Shown here: positions 10,931 through 52,069 of the stretch, piece by piece
How positions within the stretch are numbered: position 1 is the first letter of the stretch
How the letters are laid out: each line of letters starts with the position of its first letter
NCBI GenBank assembly: GCA_020284085.1
Contig: JACEVL010001005.1
Span: forward strand, 162,698-226,697
DNA from: Aporrectodea caliginosa
Taxonomy: Eukaryota; Annelida; Clitellata; Crassiclitellata; Lumbricidae
Length of the DNA stretch: 64,000 nt
Direction of reading: 5' to 3'
The notes under the pieces: model-generated
Seen by the model: the letters and a program-made list of their open reading frames with translations, nothing else
The model's database searches: none
What the model was told of the DNA's origin: nothing
Made by a program: the position numbers and the translations under genes

Positions 10931-12340
10931 TACAATATTATTACAGTAAGTTATGTATGGATGTATGAGAGTGTAGTAGAGAGTGGTTCGAGTCTGTGAT
11001 GGGAGGATTCTGGATATACGTGTAAGTATTCCCAGGTTTTTAGCAATTTTTATAGAGATATTAAATATATGATCTTTCCAGGATAGGTGCTGATCCACAT
11101 ACACCCCAAGGAACTTAGAGGACTGAACTTGCGTAATGCGGGTACCCATGATACACAAGTTTGTATATGAGTTAGGAAGCGATTTTTTATATGATCTAAA
11201 AAGAATAAAGTTCGTTTTATCTAAGTTGAGGGTTAGCTTATTCAGTTGAAATCAATCAGCTACTTTAGTCAGTTCAGAGTTGGTATGATTAATTAGTGTT
11301 TAAGTTTCTATTGAGGAGTGAGAGTTAAAAATACTAGTGTCGTCAGTAATTAATATAAAAAATAGATCAGAAGAGACATTAGGTAGGTCATTTATGTATA
11401 AAATAAATAATAAAGGACCAAAGATGGAGCCTTGCGTTACACCATATTTAATTAGTTTCAAAGGAGACTTAGTACCGTTGCAGCTCACTAATTGCATTCT
11501 ATTATCAAGGTAGCTTTTGACCAGTTTAGCTGGGTGTTTCGAATTCCATAAAGAGATAATTTTTTAGTAAAATACCATGATCAATAGTATCAAAGGCTTT
11601 GGCCAGGTCTAGGAATATACCTATGGAGAATTCATTTTATTCATTGCAGCAGAAATTTTATCTTGCATACTTAAAAGTGGCATGGATGTTGAATGGCCTG
11701 ATTGGAATCCATGTTGGGAGGTAAAGAGAATATCAAATTTGGTTATATAATTATTAAGTCTTACGTGCATGGCCTTTTCAAACAAATTTGAGAAGAAAGG
11801 AAGGACAGATATGGGTCGGTAGTTAGTCTTGATATTGAACAAGAGTTGTAGTGGAATTGAACCAGGTTTCCGTCAAAGCAAATAGGTCTGGAGGGTTCGG
11901 GGATTGAGCCAGGTCGTTAATTTCGGCAGAGTGTGTAGGTTGAACTAATGAGCGGATGTTTAAGGAGCATAGTAGAAATTTGTTACTGCTTGTGTCTTGA
12001 GCTAATGGATTAGGAGTAGGAGGGGGGAGGAGGAACAGAAGCAGTAATGGTTGCAGCAGGAGGAAGAGGATAAGACGCGGAATAGCTTTTAATCGGACCA
12101 GGATTTACGTGCGTGTCGCCAGAGAGAAGGATTAGCATGGCGAAGAAACTATGGTGGGTTGGAAGTTGAAGGGGTCTTTTGCGGCTAACAGTGAGGAAGA
12201 ACGACAAAGGAATGTAGGACATTTGGCCATAATATTGCCTTGTTGCTGTAAGAAAAGAGGCGGGGTTATGATGTTTAACTGTTTCCATGAGTATATTGCC
12301 AGCAGTGGAACTGATTCAACCGAGTCACAAGTAGCCTAGT

Positions 12341-12672
12341 GGGCACTGCTTCCGGAACTGAACAGACGTTAAGCCTACGCTGTTTGATTAAGATTTACAA
12401 TTTAAAATTAGCACTATCCCGTACTATCGACTGTTACGCTGAACGACAGTCTCATGGCTTGTCATGGGCTGGCGTTGCCGATATGTAGTTGTATACTAGA
12501 CTCTTACTACCAAGTGCATACGGGTGAGCTCTGCATATATGTAGGCCAAGCAAGGAGAGTGAGCAGACGTTTGATAGAAATACATGTAATTGCTACGCGT
12601 TACGTAGACACAGAATTTAAATCGAGTGATATAGGTTTATTAATTGTTATCTATACATAAAATTAAATAAAG
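12341..12672 (+). promoter_or_regulatory. Presumed 5' flank / 5' UTR of the Ig receptor
   Basis: Between the 5' end of LINE-A and the first receptor codon there is no repeat I recognise. The last bases before the start codon (AAATAAAG-ATG) are A-rich. No clear TATA box or initiator could be assigned, so the transcription start is unknown. Confidence 0.3.
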
Positions 12673-41524
<28,852 letters not shown>

Positions 41525-42450
41525 TAGCAATGTATATTTAAATAGTTTGCTTATCCAAGATCCGTACAATTATACTGTTTGACTGTCTGTCTGTCTTTCT
41601 GTCTGTTATTGCGCTACTCATTCCTGCTGTTACTCTCATTCTCTATCCTCTCCTCGTTTTAGTTCGTTCTTTTCATATTTACTCTGTCAATGCGTAATTG
41701 CGCATGTCTCTTTATGCCTTCTTTTTTCTCTGATGACAACAGAAGACCTGGTTTTGCGAAAAAGTCATAAAATGTCCATATGTATTCTCGCAATTGTTCT
41801 ACCCTTTTATCCCAATGAATAACAGCGCTCTTCAAGAAATCCTCTCCAGACCCCAAACGTTGTCGTCTGTCTGTCAGTCAGCCTGATGAGATTTGCTTTG
41901 GAACTTCATTGGCTCAACCAATTATCAATTCAGTTAAGGCCGATTGAGCGTTTGGTATGCTTCAGTTGTTTACAACGATAAAATAATAATGTAGAAACGG
42001 ATGCTTGTTACAAGAACATAATTTTATATTCGATTCTCCTACTAAAATTGCAGTTCACAAAATTACTTGTCAAGAATTATGTGATATATTTGCGTATACA
42101 TTTATGGAAAGTCAACGGTGTGTATCAGATATTCATCCTCGCACATTATGTACTGCTGTATCGATTCACATATTTTGTATTGCATAGCATTGTATCATAA
42201 ATTAGTTAGCGCCTATTACATAAAACTATTCAGTTGTTATTCGAGTATGAGAGAACCTCGAAGTAAGAGCGTGGTGAATGTCGAGGTGCAGAACTTCTGC
42301 TTCCTATATTGCATAAAGCCAGTGAGATCTTGAAGTAAAATCGCCGTGTAAAGGAAGGCTGCATCTGTTAGATGCGTTAAGAGAAAGAGAACAAACACGG
42401 GGGTATCAGTTCATAGAGGTATATGTACAGCTAACGAGATTATTCTCTCA
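41525..42450. other. 3' flank of the receptor gene
   Basis: No canonical AATAAA was found close to the stop; a (TGTC)n-like CTGTCTGTCTGTC stretch lies at 41582-41605. Nothing else assigned. Confidence 0.35.
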
Positions 42451-42454
42451 TCTA

Positions 42455-44998
42455 GGGGAGACTGGGGCAAGAGAGGCACCTTTTTAGAAAATATGCTATA
42501 TTTCCGAAAATATATAACATAATGCCACAATTTTTCATAGGCATGTTGGCAACTCATAAAGCTAACAGAAAAACGTTTAAAATTGACTATATATGGTGAA
42601 ATATTTTGCAAAACGTGCAAAATACAAACAGATAATTTTGACACTCTTGCCCCAACACTTAGGGCAAGAGTGGAATATACTGGGGCAAGTTTGACATGGA
42701 GGCATGACCAATGGTAGCTAGGCGTCTTAACTATTTATTTGACAGTTAACAACAGTAACGAAAAGTGTATTAAAACTGTCAGTCGTTTTTATAATCTTAA
42801 GCAAGAAAAAATGGTGCTTAATGACAGTTATCACATTTAAATTGCTCTTCGCCGGACTCAACATGGGTCCATTTTTCATGGCACCAGTACTTGCATGCTA
42901 AGCATTGAATCTAAGTTTCTTCGGGTGGGTCGCTGTAAAGCTCTCTGCAATAAATACAGTAGAAATTGGTGACACTCTCCGCTTTGTATTTCTGAATAGT
43001 ACTCTTCTGTTGCTAGTTCTGCTTCTGTTTCTTCTGCTGCTGGTTCTGCTTCTCTTTCTTCTGCTGCTGGTTCCTCTTCTGTTTCTGTTGCATCTGTTCT
43101 GCTTCTGCATTTGCTGCTGCTGCTCGTGGTTCTGTTTTTCCTGCTTCTGACTCCTCTACTTCTGGTTCTTACCATTCTCTTGAAGGTTAAGTTTCTTCAT
43201 GAGCGGTCTCTTAACATATTGCTTCTTATCCTCTAGAATTATTTTGTAAGGCGTACTCGTTAGGACGCACGAGCTTTCCACTTTGCGTTTGCCGGGTTTG
43301 CCCTCTGCTTCTCGTTCTGTGTGCGGATAAGGACGGATGTCCAGCTCTGACACATTGGTTATTGGGGAAGGTGCTTTTGTCGTATTTGTGCAGCTCAGAA
43401 TCGTTACCAGACTTGTAGCGAGGCACGGCTGGTTCGTTTCATCATCGACAGGTTCTGCAATGAAGTTATATAATTTATTTTAAGATATTTAGTTTTAGTT
43501 TAAATATACGTGTATCCAGTAATAAGCATTGTTAACATAGCAGAAAAATTGGAGGCAATGTGGCAAGTATAAGTTACATTAGTTAATTGTATAATTAATA
43601 TAAATTAATATTTTTTTATGTATCTCAGAGATCAGTGAATTACTTATAGATAGGCCTACCGGGAAGTCCAGCTGAATGTGCGACTTCTGCAACCATAGTT
43701 GGCTGATTTGGCTCAGCCAAATGTTTGTTGGAATTCTCGGATGAACAGGTGAGTTCTACTTCGAATAGTGGCTGGTACTGTTCTGGATTACTGACAGGCT
43801 CGGATGAGCAGGCAAGTTCCATATCGATTGCGGGCTGGTTTGGCTCAGCTCCAAGTTTGTTTGAATTTTCAGATGAACAGATGAGTTCTACATCGATTAG
43901 GCCTAGTGGTTGGTACTGTTCTGGAATACTGAGCAGGTAAGTTCCATAACGATTGCCGGCTGGTTTAATTTACGTGTATCGGTCTGTTGTGACTGGTTGT
44001 GCAATAGAAAGCCTGTTGGTAATGTTCGCAGATTTCGGTTATGCAATGATGGAGCACGTGGTAATGCTGCTATAAGATGCACGGAGATTGGCGGTCGATA
44101 ACCTGGAGATCTCTTGCTGCGACGCGAGTTCGTATTAGCCTTTTGCTTTCGGCTATGATTTCCCATCAGTATTTCAGCATTTGCAACCTCAGGTCGAATT
44201 CTGCGTCTAGGGCGTAGGCTCAATCCTAATGTTGCTGTGGTCACATATGAAGTTCTGGCTTGAAGAGTAGCCTTTGCTGAACTTAGCCTGATAGGCTAAG
44301 ACAAGTTTATTTGTTTTAGTGAATGTGGTTGACACATGCATGGAGCTTGCTAGAGCTTCTGGATGTGACATTGTGGTATCTCGTGACGCGTAGGCTTCTG
44401 TATGTTCTATAACGTCAATATGTACGCTCCAATCTATACTGTTACTGCTTTCATGGACTGAATAGGCCTACAGTTTCAAATATTCTAAATTGTTTAAATT
44501 TAAGGAACAACTAAATAAATGTAAGAATATTATAATGGTAAATGTCAAAGTGCAACTCTTGCCCCATGTTCAGAGGCAAAAGTGGCATGTCCTGGGGCAA
44601 AAGTGGCAGATAGTGTGCCACTTATGCCCCATAGCTATGCCTCGCCTTAGCGATTCTTTTCGTTATGAAAGGATTAAGATGCGTCGTACGATAATGTTTC
44701 ATTAAAAAGAAGCATATTTAAATCTTATAAATAGCACAATATAAACTGTGCCTCACCTTGTATTAGAAAGTAGTGGCTGATCAAAGATCGCCTTTAAAAA
44801 ACTCAAATTGGGCGAAAATCTTAAAAATTGAGAAAAAAATAGTTGCGATAGCTCTTCTGCAGAATATAGTTTTCCATCGTGTATCGCATCAAACCCGCTT
44901 ATTAAAACGCAAGGTAAAGATTCTACACTGGTGGCCGTTTTCTAGCTAGTATGGGGTGCCACTCTTACCCACCATGCCTCTCCTGCCCCGGTCTCCCC
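42455..44998 (-). mobile_element. Pogo-like (Tc1/mariner) DNA transposon, dead, 2.5 kb
   Basis: TA dinucleotides flank inverted ends GGGGAGACTGGGGCAAGAG and, reversed, GGGGAGACCGGGGCAGGAG. Related words (GGGGCAAGAGTGG type) recur inside both ends. The minus strand at about 42990-42820 encodes FYCIYCRELYS, IQCLACKYWCHE, then FKCDNC, a PHD-like zinc finger found at the C-terminus of many pogo-type transposases. One tryptophan codon is a stop and one cysteine is now tryptophan. Upstream is a lysine/glutamate-rich linker (43400-43020) and a tandem protein repeat around NQPAI.MELxCSSE (43950-43640). The DDE core is missing. Confidence 0.72.
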
Positions 44999-45000
44999 TA

Positions 45001-46186
45001 CTTAGCTAGGCTATAGACATGGTATTCATATATGAAAAACCTACCATGGATATGAATTCTGTTAGAGGAAGGAACCAATGAACTTGGTTAGGTGAAGAAC
45101 TGAAGATGTAAATTACAGTCACCATGTTAAGTAGGCACTTATACACTGAAAATGTTAGTTGGACCTTGCTAACGAAATATATGTTGTATACATACAATTG
45201 TATGAGTTCACTAAGACGCATGCATTCATAAAAATTTCATATGCACTACGGTGGATTACGGTAAAATGTCATTTATATGGACATGCCAATTTCTAGGATT
45301 AATCAACTAGAAATCCCTTTTAAAGGCTGGAGCTCGGTTAAATAACCGGATTCCAAAGTTTGTTTAAATATCTAACAACATGCGGAAGAGCTGTATTGGT
45401 TGCCCATGCGAAACTGCATTGGGTAAAGATCCGTGTGCAGACGCGTAATTGACTGTTGATTAATTATCAGATAACATTTTCCAGACTTCCTATTCCTCGC
45501 TGTAGCCTGTTAACATCATGTTGCTGATATGGTTTTATTCACGCGGATACTGAAACAATCTCCTACCCTTCTGTGTAAAGTAGTCAAGCAAGAAACTAAG
45601 ACCTACGTATGACCTATGTCTGTCTTCGGAGCATATTTGAGATTTACTGTAAAGGCTGCCTGTAGCCATTATGAATGACACTATCTGGGCATTAGCACAT
45701 CGCCTTTTTAGAACTTTTCAGAAACGTTAAAATATGAATACAAAAATTAGTTTTGCCAAGAAATCTTGTAGTATATGTTTTGTGTCTCGACTTTTGATAG
45801 CACAGTTTAAGTAGTTCATACAAACGATTCTAACTGGTGCTATAATTGTTAAAGTATAAAACGTTCCTTCGTCTGTATACCATTGATGCTCGTGCAGTAG
45901 ACATTAAGCGTCTCAATAAAGATCTTGGACTCCCTCTTGATTGTACCATCTTTTATCGTAGCATGATGCTGTGCAGTCTATTGGACTTCCCCTTAGGTTT
46001 AGGCCCTACTGAATTGCAAATAACTGCCTTTCAACGTATCTTTTAAAACTCCTAACAAATTAAGACTTTCTTCATAGAATGAAAAACCAAGATAGCTGCA
46101 GAATGTGACCAAACCGACCTTGAGACTTGGGGAATGCTGAAGACATCCAATTTCGATTGAAGTCAGGAACGTTTGCCTCTGTGGTG
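45001..46186. other. Unassigned intergenic sequence
   Basis: Short open frames on both strands (for example 45846-46046) have no recognisable domain. No repeat identified. Confidence 0.35.
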
Positions 46187-46190
46187 TTAA

Positions 46191-48339
46191 CCTTCGCAGG
46201 ACCAAAACATTTTACGTTACGTCGAGGTCCAAGCGGGGTAATTTTTTACCCCACCAGAATTTGTAATATCTCAGCTCACAGGTCAGCTACCGTAACAAAT
46301 GAAGTATCGAATTTAATAGTGTAAAAGTCAATGAATCCATTTCTTGTAGTGCCAATAGGGTGCAAATGTTACTTTCCAAGATGGCGGCCAATATGGCCGA
46401 CAAGACACACAAAAATGTATATCTCAGCTCATAGTTAAGTTACCATCATCAAAAGAGTGTCTAATTAAATAGATTCAAGGTCACCGAATCGATTTATTGC
46501 AGTGCTAATAGTGTGCGAGTGTTACTTTCCAAGATGGCGGCCAATATGGCCGCCATAAAACACAAAATGCATATCTCAGCTCATAGGCAAGCTACAGCAA
46601 CAAATGAAGTGTCGAAATTAATAGTTTCAAGGCCATGGATACCATTTTTCGTAGTGCCAATAGTGTGGGAGCGTTACTTTCCAAGATGGCGGCCAATATC
46701 GCCGCTTAAACAAGTGAATGTCTATCTCAGCTTATAGGAAGGTTACCATAACAAATAGAGTGTCTAATTAAATAGATTTAAGGTCACCGAATCGATGTAT
46801 TGCAGTGCCAATTGTGTGCGAGTGTTACTTTCCAAGATGGCGCCCAATATGGCCGCCATAACACACAAAATGCATATCTCAGCTCATAGGCAAGCTACAG
46901 TAACAAATGAAGCGTCGAATTTAATAATTTTAAGGTCAGTCAATCGATATTTCATAGTAGCAATAGTGTGGAATGCTACTATCCAAGATGGCGGACAAGA
47001 TGGCCGCCAAAACACAAAAACTTTTATATCTCAGATCAACATAAGCCACAATAACAAATCAAGTATCAAATTTAATAGTTTCAACATCAAGAAATCGATT
47101 TCTCGTAGTTGCAATAGTGTTAGACTGATACTATCTAAAATGGCGGCCAATATGGCCGCCAAAACAAAATATTTATGTCTCACCTCACTGGTAAGCTACC
47201 GTAAGAAATAAAGTGTTGAATTTAATAGTTTCAAACTCACGGAATCCATTTCTCGTAGTGCCAATAGTGTGTGAGTGTTTCTTTCCAAGATGGCGGCCAT
47301 TATGACCGCCAAAACACAAATATAAATATCTTAGCTGATAGGTAAGCTACGATAGCAAATGAAGTGTTAAATTTTATAATTTCCATGTCAAACAGTCGTT
47401 TTTTCGCAGTAGCAAAAGTGTTGTGATGATACTATCCAAGATGGCGACCAATGTGGTCGTAGAAACAAAACATGCATATTTCAGCATTAAGTTTAGCTAA
47501 AATAACAAAAGAAGTGTCAAATTTAATACATTCAAGTTCAACGTATCGATTGCTCGTAGTGGCAATATTATGGGAGCGTTAATATCTAAGATGGCGTCCA
47601 TTATGGCCGCCAAAAGAAAAAAATGTGCTGAGATATACAAATTTCTGTGTTTTGGCGCCATATTGACCGCCATCTTGAAAAGTAACACTCACACACTATT
47701 GCCACTACGATAAATCAATTCCTTGACCTTGAGTATACTAAATTTGACACTTCATTTGTTAATGTATCTTACCTGTGAACTGAGATACACATAGTTTTGT
47801 GTTTGAGCGGCCGTATTGGCCGCCATCTTGGAAATTAACACTCTCATACTATTGCCGTTATGACAGATCGAATCCCTGACCTTGAAAATATTAAATTCGA
47901 CACTTCGTTTGTTATTATAGCTTGTCTATGAGCTGGGATATGCATATTTTTGTGTTTTGGCGGCCATATTGGCCGCCATCTTGGAAAGTAGACTCTCCAC
48001 AATTATGCAACTATCAAAACTTAATTCTTTGGCAGATTCAACACTTTATTTATGATTTTAAGTTACTTCTGAGCTCAGATATTTAAAAAATATTTTTCCT
48101 ATGCTCGAAAAAATAACGACGTCGAGAACCAAGCGGGGTAAATATTTACCCCATGACACTTTGGACTCAAATATCTTTTCCCCACAACATGACATCAAGG
48201 TGGTTATGCTCTCAGAATATGTCTGGGGTATTAACTTGTAAACACATGAAACGTCAAATTATTACTCCCCACAGTTGCTCCGCAATCAACATCCAAATAC
48301 CCCTGGGGTAATTATTTACCCCGCTTGGTCCTGCGAAGG
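46191..48339. mobile_element. TTAA-flanked element made of ~151-bp repeats with YY1-like sites
   Basis: TTAA at 46187-46190 and 48340-48343 flanks inverted ends CCTTCGCAGGACCAA. Subterminal palindromes GGGGTAAnnnTTACCCC lie near both ends. The body is an array of ~151-bp units, each with ATATCTCAGCTCATAGG, ACAAATGAAGTGTCGAATTT, GTAGTGCCAATAGTGTG and a CCAAGATGGCGGCC box. Boxes on the + strand start near 46378, 46531, 46683, 46835, 46984, 47137, 47287, 47438 and 47588. Three inverted boxes follow near 47668, 47819 and 47975. AAGATGGCGGC is the strong form of the vertebrate YY1 site. No transposase; movement would need one in trans. Confidence 0.87.
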
Positions 48340-48665
48340 TTAAGTGGCTTTCCTCTGTTGTCTAATTTTATTGTGCACTTGTAGTTTCTGCTACGCTCCT
48401 GCACTTTTATACCCAATGTACTTGTAACATGCTGATTAGGAACTGTGGTAGGCTATGTGGTAATTTTGACTCCAACTGAAATAACTGTTTTGCCATGGAT
48501 CCTGTGTTCCTTCCATTCCATGTTAGGAACCCAGTTGCTCCGAGTTCAATACTACACGTTGCATTGTTAGGGCACGTGAGAAATCCATCATAGAGTACAT
48601 ACAAAAATAGATAAGTATGTTTAATTGCATGCAATAAACGAATATAATCAGAGTGAAAGTTTAAA
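48340..48665. other. Unassigned sequence between elements
   Basis: A 90-codon minus-strand frame (48679-48407) has no recognised domain. Confidence 0.3.
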
Positions 48666-48671
48666 AAGGTA

Positions 48672-50175
48672 TTATTCATTCATTCATTCATTCATTCATT
48701 CATTACTTGAATTTGTATAGCGCCTCTTTAAGGGAACTACTCAGAGGCGCTCCCAACCCAAGCGCGGCCAAATAGGATCATTTTAAGTTGAGAGAGGAAT
48801 GACTGAGAAGGGTTTCTAGGAAGGGAGCGGAGTGTCATAGGGAGGCCATTCCAGGTCGAGGGGCCAATCACAGAGAAGGCACGGCTCTGCCTGGTGGAGG
48901 TACGAGAAAAAGGGACAGAGAGAAGACCCTGTTCAGCTGAACGGAGGGAGCGCTGGCCTCGAGCACTAAGGGTGGGGCCACAAAGCTCAATAACGTAGGC
49001 AGGATCGAGACCTAGCAGGCAGCGCCAAACTAAGGCAGCTACCCTATATTCGATACGCTGCCTAAGCGGGAGCCAGTGAAGAGTGTCGCGCATTATAGCT
49101 GGAGCCTGGAGATGTGGTCGAATTTGGGTATGCGGCCAATAAGGCGGGCTGCAGAGCGTAAGACGCGAACCAAACAGCTCAGTCGGGCAGCCGGGAGGCC
49201 AACATATAGAGAGCAGCAGAAGTCAAGTCTGATTGTGACAAAAGAATGGACAAGAGTAGCAGTAGCGGTAGGACTTAGCGAGCGAGCGATAGTGCGTAGT
49301 TGGCGCAGTTGATAGTAACAAGCACGGCTGAGAGAGTGAAGGTGAGGAGCAAAGGTGAGCTCCTGATCCAGAGTAACGCCAAGGTCACGGACCACAGAGG
49401 AGAAGACAAAATGAGGAGAGGCGATAGCAAGGCAGCCATTTCTAGCTTAGCCAGCTGTTAGCGGGTGCCAAGCCAAATGAATTGAGTTTTTGAGGAGTTG
49501 AGGCGGAGACGGTTGGACGACATCCAGGCCCCAAGGCCTCCATGGCCAAGCTCATAGCGCGGACGGTTACAACGGCGTCAGAGGCGAGGCAGTCTTGGTA
49601 GGCCTGAACGTCATCTGCATACAGCTGGGCCAGCATAGCGTGTGAGGCGAGTAAAGAGGCGAGATCAGAGGTATAAATTATGAAGAGAAGGGGACCCAAA
49701 ACGGAGCCCTGAGGGAGACCATTGGGGGCGGGGCCCATTGGGACCTCGAGGACCCATGGACCACACCAAAGGAGCGCTCACTAAGAAAATATCTTAGCCA
49801 GAGGAGCAGTGTACCACTGTACCAGAGAGGCCGAAGGATAAATGCAACCGTTCTAGCAAGATATCATGGTCCACAGTGTCAAACGCTGCACTGACATCAA
49901 AGAGAGCTAAGAGTGTCAGTTGCGAGCGATCGATGGCACCGTAGACATCGGAAAGGAGACGAAGAAGTAATGTCTCGGTGGAATGACCTTTCCGAAAGCC
50001 AGACTGGATCGCTGGTAGCAGGTTGTTAGTCTCAAGGTACGATGTAAGCTGGAGGGCGACTCTCTTATATATTATGGATGCTGAATCGCGAGAAAATGCG
50101 ATGCATATGATTATGGAAGCAGAAGTTTTGGACTTGGATTTCAGCCTCATATTCTGACGTGAGACCCAATCCATT
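48672..50175 (-). mobile_element. LINE-D, 5'-truncated CR1/L2-type retrotransposon
   Basis: The 3' end is (ATTC)n at 48675-48703 followed on the minus strand by AGCGCCTCT. The strand encodes QSGFRKGHSTETLLLRLLSD and AAFDTVDHDILL (50174-49794), LPQGSVLGPLLFIIYTSDLA and YADDVQAY (49738-49442). It continues with RDLGVTLDQELTFAPHLHSL (49395-49093) and the C-terminal HWLPLRQRIEYRVAALVW with GPSTWNGLPMTLRS (49093-48737). Frames are interrupted three times, so the copy is dead. Fingers and endonuclease are missing. Confidence 0.88.
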
Positions 50176-50830
50176 GCTAACAGATATTCACTAAGGCTTG
50201 AGTGAGTCTAACGCACCGTGCTATACAGTACTGGTATAATCGGAACGTTTTGACTGTGATGCTTACTGTCTGGGCGTACTTGAATAGTTGACCTTTTCTT
50301 CTGGGAGCGTGTAAAATCGGAATTACAGCTGGAGCTTGCCGACAAGTTATGTGCAGTGTTGCGCACCTATTTCATTTCGAGAGCACTTACATTCAATTTA
50401 TTGCTATCAGACATCAACATTTGACTGAGCCACTACTACGTGACAATAATAACCGTAGAAATTAATACTAAAATCGTAAGACCACGGGAATACGTGCATC
50501 TTAGCAGTGAGCTTGAGCAACTTGATAAATAAGTTACTCCACTAGACACAGAAATTGAGGATATCCTACGTCCTTGCAGTTACTTCTAAATAAAGCGTGC
50601 GTCCTCGCAGGTAGGCCTTAAGCTTAAAATAGTCAGAATATTCATACACTTATGATTTTGCCAACGAAAGATAGTTAAAAACTAAAGTACACAGATAACG
50701 TATGGCACGCAGCTACAGGCTTGTTAAAACTTAGTCTACACTATAATATTATGAGCATAAAAATATACGGGCAATTAGTCAGTTGTTCAGAATGCAGTCT
50801 ATAGATGGAGCCAATACAGTCATACTACAG
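50176..50830. other. Unassigned intergenic sequence
   Basis: No coding signal or repeat family recognised. Confidence 0.35.
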
Positions 50831-50834
50831 TGTA

Positions 50835-51135
50835 TTGTATTTTGTATTGTATTTGTAAATTTATATAGCGTCGCTCACAACAGTGTCCATTCAATAGCGT
50901 TCCCAGTGCGAGAACCTAGAATAGAGAAGAAGAAGGTTTTGAGGAGGGAGAAGGTTGTAGGCAGAGACTCAGAAAGAATGTTAGCACGTAGAGAGGATGG
51001 AAGGGCATTACATAGGGAGGGCCCAATGGTGGCAAAAGATCTAGTTTGGGCCATAGTGGTCCTAACTCGTGGAACAAAAAAGAATGTAGACCATACGAGC
51101 GAAATTGGTTGGCCTTTGCAGATGATATGCAAAAT
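50835..51135 (-). mobile_element. LINE 3' end, another family (LINE-G)
   Basis: The 3' tail (ATACAAT-type repeats, AGCGTCGCTCAC) at 50835-50880 is followed by a minus-strand frame with STFFFVPRVRTTMAQTRSFA and GPSLCNALPSSLR, the usual LINE C-terminal block (GPxxWNxLPxxLR). Confidence 0.7.
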
Positions 51136-51139
51136 GATT

Positions 51140-51242
51140 AATTATGTTGTTGATCCCGGTTGTCTGGGACAAGTTAGTAGTTAGTAGCTGAGTAGTTACC
51201 TTGAAGGGGCGCTATATAAATTTTTGAATGAATGAATGAATG
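51140..51242 (+). repeat. LINE-D/SINE tail, + strand
   Basis: CCTTGAAGGGGCGCTATATA at 51199-51218 followed by (TGAA)n. Only the 3' module is clear. Confidence 0.7.
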
Positions 51243-51319
51243 CCTGGACTGTAGCGTGTGTGTATATTGTGAGACGACGTAAGAGGATCTGTGCGATGGA
51301 ACAGAAACTGTTCTTTTGG

Positions 51320-51400
51320 GCGCGTCGGAGTCGGGAGTGCCTCTGAGTTGTTTCCTTGAAGGGGCGCTATATAAATTCCCAAATGAATGAATGAATGAAC
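51320..51400 (+). repeat. LINE-D/SINE tail, second + strand copy
   Basis: GAGTCGGGAGTGCCTCTGAG, then GGGGCGCTATATAAATTC and (TGAA)n. Confidence 0.75.
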
Positions 51401-51819
51401 GCGTTCAGCGTATACATATAAACGACTGACTGAATACGTGTTTGACTTGCTTAGAAAGATGTTACGATATTGTCATACAGTTATATGTACGTTGCAAAAT
51501 GACTCAGAGACGCGATGAATCATTTACTCTGTAAAACGCTAAATGAATTATGGATGAGTAAAAGAAAATTAAGTAGGGGAGTGCCTGCTGAGGCTATGCC
51601 ATCAGTGGTGAAGGTCTTGGCTGAAGTACCACCTAGGTCGCTACGCGAGGTGGACAGGTTCAGCAGGAACCCTGAAACAGCTGGCAAACGTGGGCGGCAT
51701 CGCCGCCTCTGATACCACAAGATAGTGGATACCAGAGCCAGTCCTAAGCCTGGAACTCTCTTTAAGGGAGAAGTGCGAAGGTCGAACGGATGGGTGCAGA
51801 TCGTAAAGAAAAAATACGT

Positions 51820-51925
51820 ATGAAATCCAATGCAAGCATTGGACTCCAACGGGCCTTCGGCCCATGGATCCGATGTAAGCGTTGGACACCTACGGGCCTT
51901 CGGCCCATAGATCCTGATGAGGAAT
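51820..51925. repeat. 43-bp tandem duplication with GGGCC-TTC-GGCCC hairpins
   Basis: Two units, each with ATGYAAGCRTTGGAC and the small palindrome GGGCCTTCGGCCC at 51851-51863 and 51894-51906. Not coding as far as I can tell. Confidence 0.7.
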
Positions 51926-52069
51926 TTTTGAGGATGAAAAGAAAATATGGAAGAATGGCAATAATAGTGTAATAATTATAATGTGATATAACATGACAGC
52001 AGAATGAATTCAATTAACGAAGAATATATGAAGAAGCCATGGAGGCATATAGATTACCATGATAACTCC

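Larger units (their letters stand above)
7536..12340 (-). mobile_element. LINE-A, near full-length but internally deleted and interrupted
   Basis: The 3' tail is (ATAAC)n at 7536-7558. The minus strand carries the 3' UTR (7560-7950), RT C-terminus (8418-8197), palm/thumb pieces (11497-10940, with CNGTKSPLKLIKYG, QGSIFGPLLF and IND), and fingers (11842-11621, NYRPISVLP). At the 5' end it has the CR1/L2-type signature LSGDTHVNPGP (12288-12010) and the start of the endonuclease (DLFALTETW near 11870). Most of the endonuclease is deleted between TETW and NYRPIS. Insertions at 7951-8234 and about 8600-10930 split the copy. The same 3' region recurs at 36045-36925. Confidence 0.85.

Noticed and set aside
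42905..43150. Leucine-rich + strand frame that looks like a membrane protein
   Set aside because: It is the reverse of the acidic Glu/Ala repeat in the pogo-like linker on the minus strand.
46513..47211. Frames with repeated MAANMAAI-type peptides
   Set aside because: They come from reading through the AAGATGGCGGCCAATATGG repeats; stops occur in most units and no start context is conserved.
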